A stretch of 64,000 nt of DNA, from positions 180,829-244,828 of the forward strand of contig JBNGIS010004247.1 in assembly GCA_049999725.1 (NCBI GenBank). Reading direction: 5' to 3'. How positions within the stretch are numbered: the stretch's first letter is position 1; the number at the start of each line of letters is the position of its first letter. The notes under the pieces are model-generated. The model saw only the letters and a list, made by a program, of their open reading frames with translations. It ran no database searches and was not told the DNA's origin. Made by a program: the position numbers and the translations under genes. This document shows, one piece after another, positions 22,957 to 35,048 of the stretch. Source of the stretch: Haplomitrium mnioides (taxonomy: Eukaryota; Marchantiophyta; Haplomitriopsida; Calobryales).

Positions 22957-24330
22957 TGGAAAAGCTAAATTTTAAGCGTCTCACCATTGAGTGGGAGAAT
23001 TACCTCTCATGGTCTTTAGATGCTGTAGCACACCTGGTTTCCAAGAGATTGGAAACCACTCTCCTCACAAATGAGGATGTTACTGCCCAGCAAAAGGCTC
23101 AATCTCTGGGGCTTTAAAGACACCATTTGTCTAACCCATTGAAGCTGCAATATCTTAATGAGAGAAACCCAAGGATTTTATGGGACAGTCTTAAAGACAG
23201 ATTTAATCACACTAAGACTATCTATCTACCTAAAGCTAGGTATGATTGGGTTAACGTGAGAGTTTAGGATTTTAATTCTATATCAAAGTACAATAGTGAA
23301 CTTTTCAAAATCACTAGTTGGCTTACTTTATGTGGTCATCTAGTGACAGATGAAGAGAAAATTGAAAAGACACTATCTACTTTTCATCCATCCAACATGA
23401 TCATGTCTTCACAGTACAGGAATATGAATTTCAAACGATATTCTGAACTGATTGCGTATCTCCTACTTGCAAAAAAGCATCACGACCTATTACTCAAAAA
23501 TTCCAAAACCAGACCACCTTGTACTCTACCTGTTGCACAACAACCTGAAATTCATTATAACAAACCAGTAATAACAAGAGAACAACCAAGTAAATGAGCC
23601 AGATTTGGTTCTAATTGGCAGACCTCCAACATGGGCAAAGCTCCTATGATTGGATCTAATAATACACAATTCAAGGGGAGGGGCAGAGGCAGCGGACTTG
23701 CTGGAAAATTTATCCCAAGGAGAAAGAGAGGTGCAAGACCTCAAAATGGAGGTAGAAACATGCCCTCATCCAGTAACACTAGAGACTTAGTGAGATGTAT
23801 CAGATGTGGTACATTGGGTCATGCTCACAAAATTTGTAGAATACCTTCACATCTTGTGGCACTGTGTGCCCAAGACTAGAACAAACAACATAATCAAGAG
23901 AACCATAGTGTATTCTCTAAGCCAGAAGACACTTTCAGTGCCTATATCCTGAAAGTTGATGACTTGGCTGTTCTAGAGAATCACATGTTATAGATTACAC
24001 TTGCAGTTTCTTCTTTGGATGATCTTAATACTTGTAAAATAGACAGTGGTAGCACTCACACTATATTGAAGTGCAGGTCCTTCTTTACAGCTATTACTCC
24101 CTCAAGTCGAAAGCTGACAACGATTATAAGAAGTAATCATATTGAAGAGGGGCATGGACCAGCCATTATCGCATTACCAAAAGGAACTAGGCTTAATATC
24201 AGATCTGCCATATATGCGCCTAGTGCTACTAGGAATCTTATAAGTTTCAAAGACATTAGAGACAATGGATTCCATTTGCATACCTGTACATGTAAAGATC
24301 AAGAAGTGATTCATATATTACAGAACACTC
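22957..24330 (+). pseudogene. copia-C gag and protease, 5' part of a split polyprotein
   Basis: Starts MEKLNFKRL at 22957, aligning with the other copia gag starts. It is broken by a stop at 23115-23117 and others (near 23263, 23596 and 23877). A CCHC knuckle, CIRCGTLGHAHKIC, lies near 23796-23840 and the protease active site DSG near 24034-24045. The protein similarity ends at about 24330, where it runs into the gypsy-1 LTR; the rest of the polyprotein resumes at about 35049. Gag would form the particle and protease would cut the polyprotein. The upstream ATG at 22890 only adds a Phe-rich tail with no counterpart, so 22957 is preferred. Confidence 0.87.
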
Positions 24331-24508
24331 CTTATGGATCTGAAAGTTTGAAGGTTGAGATTCAAAGTCTGACATGCCACGTTTCCGAAGTTCGAAGTCC
24401 GAAGGCTGGAGACCAAAGTCTGAGGTCCGAAGTCCATAGTCCAAAGGATGGAGTCTGAAGTCCGAAGTTCGAGGTCCAAAGTCTGAAGGCTGAGATCTAA
24501 TGTCCGAA

Positions 24509-24874
24509 GTGCCACGTTTTCAAAGATTTGTCGTCCGACGCCGTTTACCAATAGGAAGTTGGACTGCCACGTTTGACCAACAATTTCTGAAGTTGACCGT
24601 AGTTCAAAGAATCCCATGGACTCCTTTGAAGTGCCACGTTTCTGAAATTGCACCATTCGACGCTATTTTCCAATAGGAAGTTGGACCGCCCCATTTGACC
24701 AATAGTTTCAGAAGTTGACCATAGTCTGAAGAATCCCACGAACTCCTCCGAAGTGCTATGTTTCTGAAGTTGTGCCGTTGGACGTTGTTTTCAATTGGGA
24801 AGCTGGACCGCCACATTTGACCAGCAATTTCTGAAGTTGACCGCAGTCCAAAGGCTAGAGTTTGAAGTCTGAAG
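24509..24874 (+). repeat. Three tandem 122-bp repeats in the gypsy-1 5' LTR
   Basis: Copies start at 24509, 24631 and 24753 with GTGCCACGTT or GTGCTATGTT, an exact 122-bp period. Each includes CCAATAGGAAGTTGGACC and TTTGACCA words. The same triplet recurs in the 3' LTR at 33059, 33181 and 33303, with one further copy near 32203. Confidence 0.88.
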
Positions 24875-25168
24875 GTTGGAGAGCCAAGTTTGACGTCCAA
24901 AGTCTGAAGGCTGGAGTCCGAAGTCCAAAGTCTGAAGTTCGACATCAAAGTTCGAAGGCTGGAGTCTAAAGTCCGAGGTCCGAAGTCTGAAGGCTGAGGT
25001 CCAATGTCCGAAGTCCAAAGGTTGAGTTCCGATATCCAAAGTCCGAAGGCTGAGGACCGATGTCCAAAGTCCAAGGGATCCCGCGGACTGGCGAGTCCAA
25101 AGAATTCCGCCGACACTTCCGAAGTGCCACGTTTCTGAAGTCCGCAGTCAGCAATATGAGATTCGAAC

Positions 25169-25568
25169 NNNNNNNNNNNNNNNNNNNNNNNNNNNNNNNN
25201 NNNNNNNNNNNNNNNNNNNNNNNNNNNNNNNNNNNNNNNNNNNNNNNNNNNNNNNNNNNNNNNNNNNNNNNNNNNNNNNNNNNNNNNNNNNNNNNNNNNN
25301 NNNNNNNNNNNNNNNNNNNNNNNNNNNNNNNNNNNNNNNNNNNNNNNNNNNNNNNNNNNNNNNNNNNNNNNNNNNNNNNNNNNNNNNNNNNNNNNNNNNN
25401 NNNNNNNNNNNNNNNNNNNNNNNNNNNNNNNNNNNNNNNNNNNNNNNNNNNNNNNNNNNNNNNNNNNNNNNNNNNNNNNNNNNNNNNNNNNNNNNNNNNN
25501 NNNNNNNNNNNNNNNNNNNNNNNNNNNNNNNNNNNNNNNNNNNNNNNNNNNNNNNNNNNNNNNNNNNN
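25169..25568. other. Assembly gap, 400 N, in the gypsy-1 5' LTR
   Basis: Flanked by sequence matching about 33800 and 34205 in the other LTR, so the gap size agrees with the expected LTR content. Tandem repeats on the left side probably caused it. Confidence 0.9.
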
Positions 25569-25977
25569 GGGGGGTGGAAGTGGAGAAGGAAACAAGGACG
25601 GGGTATAGACCACCTCACTTTGAAGCTACAAGGACTCATTTTGTTTTTTGCAAAGAGAGCAATGGGCTATGGAGGAGGGAGTTCCGGTGAGACCTTAGAT
25701 GAAGTGGGTGTACTTGTGTAGGAGGACCATCATAGAGTAGAGGTGGACTGAGGAGGTGCTGGGAATCACTGAGCAAGAGGCTCTAGAGGCTTTGACTACT
25801 CAAGTGGACTCATCCTTGAAGGCATACCAACATTTGGAGGTGGACCAATACTTGGAGGAGAGGACAACTCTTTCGTTTCGTATTTCGTGAGAGGCAGCCA
25901 AGAGGGGGATCCTGGTGTCGTCTTGGCTTTGGTTTGTGCAGGTGGTCAGCTATTGAAGCATTAGGAGAGTGCTAATG

Positions 25978-28900
25978 GAGTGGTAGGATGATATTAAGAA
26001 CACTGCTGATGCCAATGGAGAGAGCCATGTGAAGATCAGTATCCTTTATGCGGTGTTGAAAGGAGAAGCACAGCCTTGGTATAGGGACCTACCAGAGAAC
26101 ATCAAAAGAGACCGGAGGGCCTTCAAGGTTGTATTTGTGTCAAAGTTCAGAAAGATTAGAGAGGAGGCAGAGGCTCTTATCCGGATGGGGCAGCTTAGAA
26201 TGAAAAAGAAAGAATCAGTGAGAAGATTCTTACAAAGATTCAAGAAGGTGGCGAGGAAGCTAAACCCACCAACTACAGATGGGATGTTGACTTCATGATT
26301 CCTGGCAGCCTTGCAATGAGAGATATGGACATGGGTGAGGCAAACTAACCCCCAAGATCTGGAATCAGTGGTGACTGCAGCCCAATCCCACGTCAAAGCT
26401 GCCATCAACAGCTCTCGAAACAAGTCAGGAGCTTAGTATGAGTCAGAGGACCCTTCAGAAAGTTCAAATAGTGATGAGGAGTCAAAGAAGACCTCTGCAT
26501 CCACCTCCGAGAGTGAGGTTGACTCGGACAGTAGCAGTTCAAGTGATGACAGGTTGTAGAGATGAAAGAAGAAGAAGAAGGAGCAAAAGAAGAAGAGGGA
26601 TGCCAAGGAAAGGAAGGACCGACAATCCCACTACCACCAAGACAACAAAAAAAGGAGGTCAAAGAGATTTCTGGACTGTGAACGTGAACCAAAGTTGAGT
26701 AAAAGAAAAGGGGGGAAAGACCCGCTAGAGTTAAGTGCAAAGATGGAGGCCATGAACATACTCCTCGCATGAATCAATCCAGAAGGCAGACCACTACCAA
26801 CCAGAAGAGTGGGAGTATGGTGCATCAAGTATAACAAGCACAAACACTCTCCTCAGGAGTGCTTTGCTAAAGCCAACACCATTCACTATGTGAGAGAGGA
26901 GCCCTTGAATACATATGTGAAGAAGTCAAGTGGTTCGGCTACAAACAAGCCGCCGAGGATGAACATCATGGTGTGTTGGAACTGTGGCCAGCCTCGGCAC
27001 ATCTCGCCTACCTAATCTAAGCCAAAGAAACAGAATCATGGGCAGCCAGTTGCATTGTGTCTTCCGTGTAAGAAGGAGGGGCATGTAATTGCAAACTGTC
27101 CCCTCAACAAGAGGCCAGAGGTAGCCTCAAATGCATGTGTGAATCCACCACCGCCAGCAGTAATCAACTTGATAGCTTTGGAATAAGCTCAGGCTACTTA
27201 GCTGGAACCTGAAGAGGACGAAGCTACATTGTCAGGTTGGGAGACCCCCACACCAGAGGACTGCTACAAGGTGGTGACCAGATCAAGAGCCAAGTCCAAA
27301 AGGAAGGACAAGCACATGAACGTGCGAAAGGCCGAGAAGGCTAAGATTCAATGGTCACCATCGTTGAGTGATTCAGATTACTAGTAGGATAACCCTAATT
27401 GGTTTAATCCAAAGCAGCAAGAGGAGGTGAGGAGGCAACTAGAAGCTCTGGATGCCGCCGAAGAGAAGGATGCGGCCAAAAATACCGTGAGGGAGGTCAA
27501 GAGGCAGCAAGGGCTGGAAGAATCAAAGGAGCTCAAGGAGCTTGTATCATCCACGGCCGGGGCGCCAAACCCTACTCCCTACAACATTCAGGCTGATGTC
27601 TGAGACTGCCCTGTCACGGCCACTATGGGACAATTCACTAGAGATAGCTTGTTGTACAAAAGACAATTGAGGGAGTTGTTGATGGGAGCCAAAATGCAGA
27701 AAAAGCTACCTCGAGTAGGGGTTCCAACAGAACTATGATGGGTATGTGAAGACAAGGGTGCCCTAGAGATCGATATCCAGATCGCTGGGTGTATACTATC
27801 TCTCGTACTAGTAGATGGAGGAGCGGGCCTGAATATCATGGTCGAGGAGACTACCCACAAGTTGGGATTTAGAGACTTCCAACCTACCACTTAGGTCATG
27901 AGATTGGCAGGGAAGTCCCGAGTCAAGCCCTTGGGCACTCTCTTGCAAGTGCCTACTACCATTGGTGGCAACGAGTTCCGATTGAATTACTTAGTGATGT
28001 GACCAGCACGAGCATCTCTTTACTCGGTACTGTTCGGGAGACCTTGGATGTATGGGGCCAGAGTCATGCATAATTGGGGGAACTTGACACTGGTTTTTGG
28101 CCTAGAGAGAACGATAGTGCACTATGGACCGATGCAACACTAAGGGGAGACACAAGCCAAAGATAAGTATGAAAGCGAATGGTCGGCACAGGAGGTGGAG
28201 GATTTAGAGTACCATTGTTGGGTTCAGGTGGTTGGTTAAGCCATAGAAGAAGATTTGTTGAGAAGAGGTGTCGTGATGGTCAACCAAATAGAATTGGTTG
28301 GAAGTATAGAAGCAAAATCCGGAATGGAGGAGATAGAGGAAAATTTGGTAAATGGTGGGAGTATTGGGCCCAAACTAAAAGAGGAGTCATACCCTTTAAA
28401 GTTGAGCCACCCTTAAAAGTTGAGCCACCCTTACCAGCAAGAAGGGAGTAGCCATGAGAAGGAGGTGGTTGCCTTTAATCTTGTCTTGGTGCAAGGAAGG
28501 GTGTAGCTAGCCACTCTAGAAGCTGTTGGCAACCCATACATGAGGAATGAGTTGAGGGTGGTAAGAGTAGAGCAACATCGAGAGGTGATTGTTCATGAGG
28601 GACGAGCATTTTGAGTAGGGTTTGGCCTAACCATAGCTGCGGAGCAAGCCTTGATTCAGACCCTAACGAACTTCAGCGATGTCTTTTCTTGGAGCCATAC
28701 AAACTTGAAAGGAGTCCCGAGAGAATTGGGAGAGCATCGTATTGACCTAGAAACCACGGCTGTACCTGTGAAGCAACGCCAATATCGAATGAATTCCAAG
28801 TTCTCTTTGATGGTGAAAGAGGAGATAGACAAGCTATTTGAGTCTGGCTTCATTTACCCAGTCTTGAACAAGGAATGGGTGTCTCTTCTGGTGGTGGTGC

Positions 28901-31246
28901 CCAAGAAGATTGGACTTGATGGCAAGCAAAAGATTAGGGTGTGCCAGGACTTTTGGAAGTTGAATGAGGCAACTAAGAAAGACCATTATCCCCTACCATT
29001 CACAAATGGGGTGATGGGCTTAGTGGCAGGGCACAAAGTCTACAATTTCATAGAGGGGTATTCCGATTACAATCAGATATGGATCAGAGAGGAAGACAAG
29101 TTGATGATAGCATTCACCACAGAGTGAGGGGTGTTCAGAAGGATGCCTTTTGGGTTGTGTAACGCGCCAAGGACATTTCAAAGGATGATGATGAACATTT
29201 TCCATGATTACTTGAGGAAGTTTTTGGAGATCTTCATAGATGACTTTGTGGTGTATGGGAAAACTTATGATCATGAGCGAAATGTGAGACTCACCTTTCA
29301 GCGTTGTCGGGAAACAGAGTTGTTGCTGCACCTAGGGAAATGCTTCTTCGGAGTAAAGGAGGGCATACTCTTAGGCCATAGAGTATCCTGTCAGGGAATT
29401 GAGGTGGACCAAGAGGTGAGCAATTGGATGAAAGTAATCTTTCCAAATAATTTGAAGGCAGTGTAGGGTTTTCTGGGTTGCATAGGGTATTACAAGAGAT
29501 TCATTGCCCAGTTTGCACTAGTGGCTCTACCTCTCACAGGAATGACGAAGGTTGGCAACAACTTTGAGTCTACACTAGAAAGGTTGTCCAGCTTTAATGA
29601 GTTGAAGAGGAAACTCACAAATGCACCGGTTCTCATACCTCCTACTTGGGGGAAGGAGTTTCATGTCATGATTGATGTGTCAGGGTTTTGCATAAGTGAA
29701 GTACTCAACTAGCTAGATGAGGAGGGCCGAGACTATCCCATTTACTTTGCTAGTAGATTGTTGTCTTCTGTAGAGAAGAACTACTCAGCAACAGACCAGG
29801 AGGCTCTGGGAATCATCTACTCGCTGAAGAAATTCAAGCACTATCTGCTCCACTACAAGGTGATATTTCACACAGATCACAATGCCATTAAGTATATGGT
29901 TAACAAACCTGACCTGACAAGGAGAATTGCAAGGTGGATGCTCCTCCTTCAAGAGTTCAATTTCGAGGTGTGAATCAAACTAGGGAAGAAGCACCGTAAT
30001 GCAGATTTCTTTTCCAAGGTGGACGGGCCAATCAACGCAAATGAAGTAGATGACACTTTTCCATATGAGGATCTATTTCATGTTAGAGTAGGGAAGCCCA
30101 CAGAATATGCTAGCATCATCCAATTCCTCCTTTGAGCCCAGTTACCAAAGGGCAACAGCAAGGAGGCAGCGACAGTCTTCCTCCGAAAGGTGAGGCCTTA
30201 CTTGATGATAAAGAGGGTGTTGCATAAGCAAGGGATGGACGGAAAAATCAGGAGGTGTTTGGAGAAANNNNNNNNNNCTCCTGTAAAAGAACAAATAAAC
30301 TAGCGGCCTCTCAGCATCACCGGTTGGTCCCAATTATTTCGTTGGCAACTTTTGAGAAGTTGGGCATCGACTTTATTGGGCCGATTGCACCCTCCACTCG
30401 TTGGGGAATTTGTTACATCCTTCTCGCTATAGACTATACAACTAAGTGGGTCGAAGCAAAGGCCACTCAAAAGGATGATGCGAGGATGGTTGCAGCCTTC
30501 TTATATGAGCAGATTTTTTGCAGGTTTGGAGCACCACTAGAGTTGGTCAGCGACCAAGGCACGCACTTCGTAAACCAAGTGGTACAAGATTTAACCAACT
30601 AGTACTTGATCAAGCACCGCCAGACTACAGCCTATCATCTGAAGACCAATGGGCTAACAGAGTGAGCAAACAAAATAATGGGGAAAAGTCTCAGCAAGTC
30701 AATGGCTGCCCACAAGACAGATTGGGATCTGAAGTTGCTAACAGCAACCCATGCTTACAATTTGGCCTACAAGACTATGACAAACCACTGCCCATACTTT
30801 CTGGTTTTCGGCAACATGCCCTAGTACTTGTAGAATTTGAGGTGTCGACGACGAGGGTGTTAGCTGAAGAGAGGTTGGGAGAAGACCAAAGCATGATAGA
30901 GAGAGTACATCAATTGGAAGCTTTGGAGGAGAGGCAAGTGCAGGCCCAAGGACTGTTGGAGCACCAACAAGAGCTGAGAAAAAGGCAACATGACAAAAGG
31001 CTCAAACCATAGGATGTGCAAGACGAGGACTTGGTGTTGTTGTATGAAAGCAAGGTGGTGCATTTCCCCGAGAAGTTGGACACTAGGTGGATGGGACCAT
31101 TCGTGCTCACTAAACTGCATTCTAACAAATCAGTAGAGCTGGAAACCTTGGAAGGAGAAAGGATCACCAATTGGGTACATTATGATCGGCTTCAGAAATA
31201 TATGAATAGAGAAGAGGATGAGAGAGAAGCAATAGTGACTCGCTAG
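25978..31246 (+). pseudogene. gypsy-1 gag-pol polyprotein remains
   Basis: Gag lacks its N-terminus and starts inside the capsid domain. Three knuckle remnants follow: CIKYNKHKHSPQEC (second Cys lost), CWNCGQPRHIS (end lost) and CLPCKKEGHVIANC. Protease has VDGGAGLN (near 27810). RT runs in one frame from about 28651 and keeps the catalytic FIDD (29233-29250), but stops fall at 29125, 29464, 29710 and 29971. RNase H has HTDHNAIKYM. Integrase is split by a 10-N gap (30268-30277) that hides its zinc-binding part; Asp in GIDFIG and VSDQG and Glu in NGLTE remain, the last followed by a stop. The C-terminus (31016-31246) reads WMGPFVLTKLH and has no chromodomain. Its enzymes would have copied and inserted the element. 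It aligns throughout with gypsy-2. Confidence 0.9.
30268..30277. other. Assembly gap, 10 N, inside gypsy-1 integrase
   Basis: By alignment to gypsy-2 (about 52660-52810), roughly 150 bp encoding the HHCC domain is missing here, so the stated gap length is not the real one. Confidence 0.85.
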
Positions 31247-32289
31247 TTGGGGAGTTCTCAAACATGTACAAGTGGTAACCAGCAAGGGGGCTGGATAGGT
31301 TGTGAATAACTCGTATTTTGTAATTTTCTTTCAAGAGTAGAGGGGGACGGCGGTGAAATGCAGTAAAAAGGTTAACCAAATGAAGGCCAGATGGATGTTT
31401 GTGAGGACGCTTCATAGTTAAAAGGGGAGTCATGTCAGTCGGACTTGAAGGTACTTCGTCAAAATTTTCAAAAAAATAGGTGCGTAGTCATGCAAATTCT
31501 CTATTTTCAGCCGGATAGATAACCGATGGATATCACAGTACTCAAAATTGGCTCAGAAAAAAAAAAGCATCAAGGTCATAGGTCATGGATGGATGGATTG
31601 AGGAGCAAAAAAAAAACAGAGTGAGTCATAATGTAGAAGAGAGAAAAAAGACAGGGGTAGAGGAAACCCTAGGTAGTAAAGGGAAAAAAGTGAATGACAG
31701 GTTGAGCACCTCTGGTCCGGATCTAGGGCTGGTTGGAGAGAGAGCTTTAAGGTGCATCCAACGCAAAAAAAATAAAATCAACCTCAGATGTATTAAGAAT
31801 TTTGGAGCCCGTTGAAGTTCAACCTCAAAAAACTACTCAAGTCATAGGGATGGAAGTGAGGATGAAGATTCCCTTCAAACATGTAAGGGAAGATTGCATG
31901 AGAAGGCTGATGTCAAGGAAAAACAAGGGTGTTAAATTTCATGGCCATAGGTGCAGAAATGGACAAGAACAGAGGAAATGAGTAAAAGCCGAAGTAGAAT
32001 GGAGGATCAAATAGTTTGACCATTAAGTCCTCAATTCGTAACCATTTGAGGCGTGCAATAGCTTGATAGAGTGAGGAGCTCAAGGCAATTAGATTGAAAT
32101 CTGAATCAAGGAGAATGATGGAGAAATAAGGATGAACTACCCTCTGGAAGTATTATGATACTCAGTACTTTGAGTCCGAAAATTTCCGCGGACTCCTCCG
32201 AAGTGCCACGTTTCCGAAAGTTGAGCCGTCCGACGCCATTTTCCACTAGGCAGTTGGACCGCCACGTTTGACCAGCGATTTCTTAAGTC

Positions 32290-33060
32290 TGCATTCCGAA
32301 CGCAGGAGTCCAAAGTCTGAGATCCAAAGTCCGCAGTCCGAAGGCTGGAGTCTGAAGTCCAAAGTTTGAGGTCCGAAGTCTGCAGTCCAAAGGCTGGAGT
32401 CCGAAGTCTGAGATCCAAAGTCCAAAGTCCGAAGGCTAGAATCCAAAGTATGAGGTCCGAAGTCCACAGTCCGAAGGCTGGAGTCCGAAGTCCGATGTCT
32501 GAGGTCTGAAGTCCGCAGTTCGAAGGCTAGAGTCTGAAGTCTAAGGTCTGAAATCCCCAGTTTGAAGGTTGGAGTCCAAAGTCCAAAGTCTGAGGTCCGA
32601 AGTCCGCAGTCTGAAGGCTGGAGTCCGATGTTTGAGGTCTGAAGTCCGCAGTTCAAAGGCTGGAGTCCGATGTCTGAGGTGTGAAGTCCGCAGTTCAAAG
32701 GCTGGAGTTTGAAGTCTGAGGTCTGAAGTCCCTAGTTTGAAGGCTGGAGTCCAAAGTCCAAACTCAGAGGTCCGAAGTCCGCAGTCCAAAGGCTGGAGTC
32801 CGAAGTCTGAGGTCTGAAGTCCGCAGTACAAAGTCTGAGGTCCGAAGTCCATAGTTTGAAGGCTGGAGTTTAAATTCCAAAGTCCGCAGTCTGAAGGCTG
32901 GAGTCTGAAGTTCAAGGTCTAAGGTCCGAAGTCCGAAGTTCGAAGGCTGAGATCCAAAGTCCGACTTGCCACATTTCTTAAGTTCGAAGTCTGCAGTCCA
33001 AAGGCTGGAGTCCAAAGTCCGAGGTCCAAAGTCCAAAGGCTGAGATCCGTAGTTCAAAGT
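32290..33060 (+). repeat. Hierarchical 7-bp / 42-bp tandem repeat in the gypsy-1 LTR
   Basis: Built of 7-base words of the type CCGAAGT, CTGAGGT, CCGCAGT, CCGAAGG and CTGGAGT. Six of them form a recurring 42-bp block ending in CTGGAGT. Because 3 x 7 = 21, the antisense frame reads as a 7-residue repeat (LRTSDFG-like) without stops for long stretches. Related arrays lie at 33390-33880, 24340-24500 and 24850-25160. Confidence 0.85.
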
Positions 33061-33424
33061 GCCACGTTCTCGAAGATGCGTCGTCCGACGCCGTTCACCA
33101 ATGGGAAGTTGGACCACCACCTTTGACCAACAATTTTCGAAGTTGACCACAGTCCGATGGATCCCGCGAACTCCTCCGAAGTGCCACGTTTTCAAAGTTA
33201 CGACGTCTAATGCCGTTTTCCAATAGGAAGTTGGACCACCATGGTTGATTAGCAGTTTTTGAAGTTGACCGCAGTCCGAAGAATCCCGTAGACTCCTACA
33301 AAGTGCCATGTTTTCGAAGTTGGGCCGTTGGACGCCGTTTTCCATTGGGAAGTTGGACCACCACATTTGACCAGCAGTTTCTGAAGTTGACCGCAGTCTG
33401 AAGGCTAAAGTCCAAAGTCTGAAA
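33059..33424 (+). repeat. Three tandem 122-bp repeats in the gypsy-1 3' LTR
   Basis: Copies start at 33059, 33181 and 33303. They match the 5' LTR triplet at 24509, so the triplication predates insertion. Confidence 0.88.
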
Positions 33425-35048
33425 GCTGGAATCCGAAGTCTGAAGGTTGGAGTCCAAAATCTGAAGTGTGCAATCTGAAGTCCAATGTCCAAAGTCTGAA
33501 GGCTAGAGTCCAAAGTCCGAGGTCCGAAGGCTGAGGTCTGATGTCTAAAGTTCAAAGGATCCCACAAACTGGTGAGTCCGAAGAATTCGGCAGACTCCTT
33601 TGAAGTGCCACATTTTTGAAGTGCACAGTCCACAGCTTGAAGACCGAGATCCAAAGTCCAAAGTCCGAGGTCCAAAGGCTGAGGTCCGATGTCTGAAGTC
33701 TGAAGGATTCTGCGGGCAGGTGAGTCCGAAGAATTCCGTGGACTCCTTCGAAGTGCCACGTTTCTGAAGTCCGCAATGTGAAGGCTCAGATTCGAAGTCC
33801 ATAGTCCGAAGACTGAGATCCGAAGTCCGATGTCTAGAGTCTCAAGTCTGATATCTGAAGTCCGAATCTGAAATCCGAGATCGGGACCGTCGGTGGTGCC
33901 ATCGCCATCTGTGAAAGAGCAGGGGTACATGTTGCAACAAGAATGACTGTCACGCTATAAAAAGGAAAAGACAAATGAAAAGGTATGCCTTCTCAAACGC
34001 CAATTGCCAGAGCTAGAGATGTGAGATTGGTGTGAAATCAGTCTTGTTAGAAAAAAGACGACAAAAACCAGCTATAGGCACCCATTTCAGACTCTGAATC
34101 AGGAAAACCACTACGCGGGTTGTGTGAAAAGGCAGGGTACACCTTTCGGCCATCAGAAAAGGGAAATAGAGACTTTAAAGGAAAGGCCGTGATGAAACGT
34201 CGAGGATGGGGGGCCGGATGAAGCACAGAATATAGACTACCTCCCTTTGAAGCTACAAGGACCAATTGTTTTGTGCAGAGGGAGCAGCGGGCTACAAAGG
34301 AGGGAGTTCTGGTGAGACCTTGGGTGAAGTGGGTGTACTCGTGTAGGGGGACCATCACATGGTGGAGGTGGACTAAGGAGGTGCTGGGAATTGTTGAGCA
34401 AGATGTTCTAGAGGCTCAGAATACTCACGTGGACTCATCCTTGAAGGCATACCAACATTTGAAGGTGGACCAATACTAAGAGGAGAGGAGAACTCTTTAG
34501 GTTCATATTTCGTGAGAAGCAGCCAAGGGGGGGATCCTGGTGTCATCTTGGCTTTGGTTTGTGTAGGTGATCAGTTTGAGAAGCATTGGGAGAGTGTTGC
34601 TGGTGTCAAATTTTGGTGGAGAAAGGGGAGGAGTGGTCACGTTAGTGCCTGTGCATTGCAGGGAAGATCCAACCAAATCTCGGGTGGAGTGGGTGGTCCA
34701 ATAGCTGGGAGGGCTGTCTTCTAGAGGTGGAAGTTAAGGACCTCTTCCAAGCCTAAGGAAGTAAATTCAAGGCTCCTAACGATGGAGGTTGAAAAACTAT
34801 CTGAACGAGGTGTGCAAGTGGGGAGAGATTGTGCAGAATAGATAATGTTTCTATGTTGTTGTGCTTGTAGAATAAGGGCTCATATTCGAAACATAGGTTT
34901 TAAAACTCTGTCTTGAACTTCAAAGGCTAAGGGATTGCGTTAGGAAGTGAGAGGCATACTAATTAAGGAGCCCTATAATTCTTTGTCCCTTTTTCCTCTG
35001 AAATAACATCAATTGGGTGTTTAGGAAGGAGAGAGGGGTGGGACACTT

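Larger units (their letters stand above)
24331..25977 (+). repeat. gypsy-1 5' LTR, truncated at both ends
   Basis: Aligns with about 32930-34600 of the 3' LTR: the same 122-bp triplet, the same CCGAAGT-type arrays, then the segment with GAAGCTACAAGGAC and CATACCAACATTTG. A 400-N gap (25169-25568) covers what should be about 400 bp by comparison with the 3' copy. After about 25977 the sequence jumps straight into gag. Confidence 0.8.
24331..35045 (+). mobile_element. Ty3/gypsy element gypsy-1 inserted in copia-C
   Basis: Gag, protease, RT, RNase H, integrase in gypsy order (integrase last) on the plus strand, between two related long LTRs rich in tandem repeats. Borders are set by where copia-C protein similarity stops and restarts, so they are approximate. 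The 5' LTR lacks its first 1.5 kb and its 3' part, with the primer site and gag N-terminus also deleted. The 3' LTR starts cleanly at 31433 after the polypurine tract AAAAGGGGAG. No chromodomain is seen at the integrase C-terminus. Motifs such as TKWVEA and GHxVSxxGIEVD suggest the Athila/Tat side of Ty3/gypsy; this is an inference. Confidence 0.88.
31433..35045 (+). repeat. gypsy-1 3' LTR, about 3.6 kb, 3' end probably lost
   Basis: Starts TGTCAGTCGG right after AGTTAAAAGGGGAGTCA, which matches the end of gypsy-2 and the gypsy at 57.2 kb. It contains the hierarchical CCGAAGT arrays (32290-33060 and 33390-33880), the 122-bp triplet, and a unique 3' part matching 25569-25977. The right end is where copia-C integrase resumes (about 35045). 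Compared with gypsy-2 the final part appears absent, so a deletion probably spans the LTR end and copia-C coding sequence. Confidence 0.8.

Noticed and set aside
32764-33930. Antisense frame of 388 codons, apparently a long gene
   Set aside because: It is an artefact of the 7-bp tandem repeat: the peptide is a plain 7-residue periodicity, and neighbouring antisense frames in the same array show the same composition.
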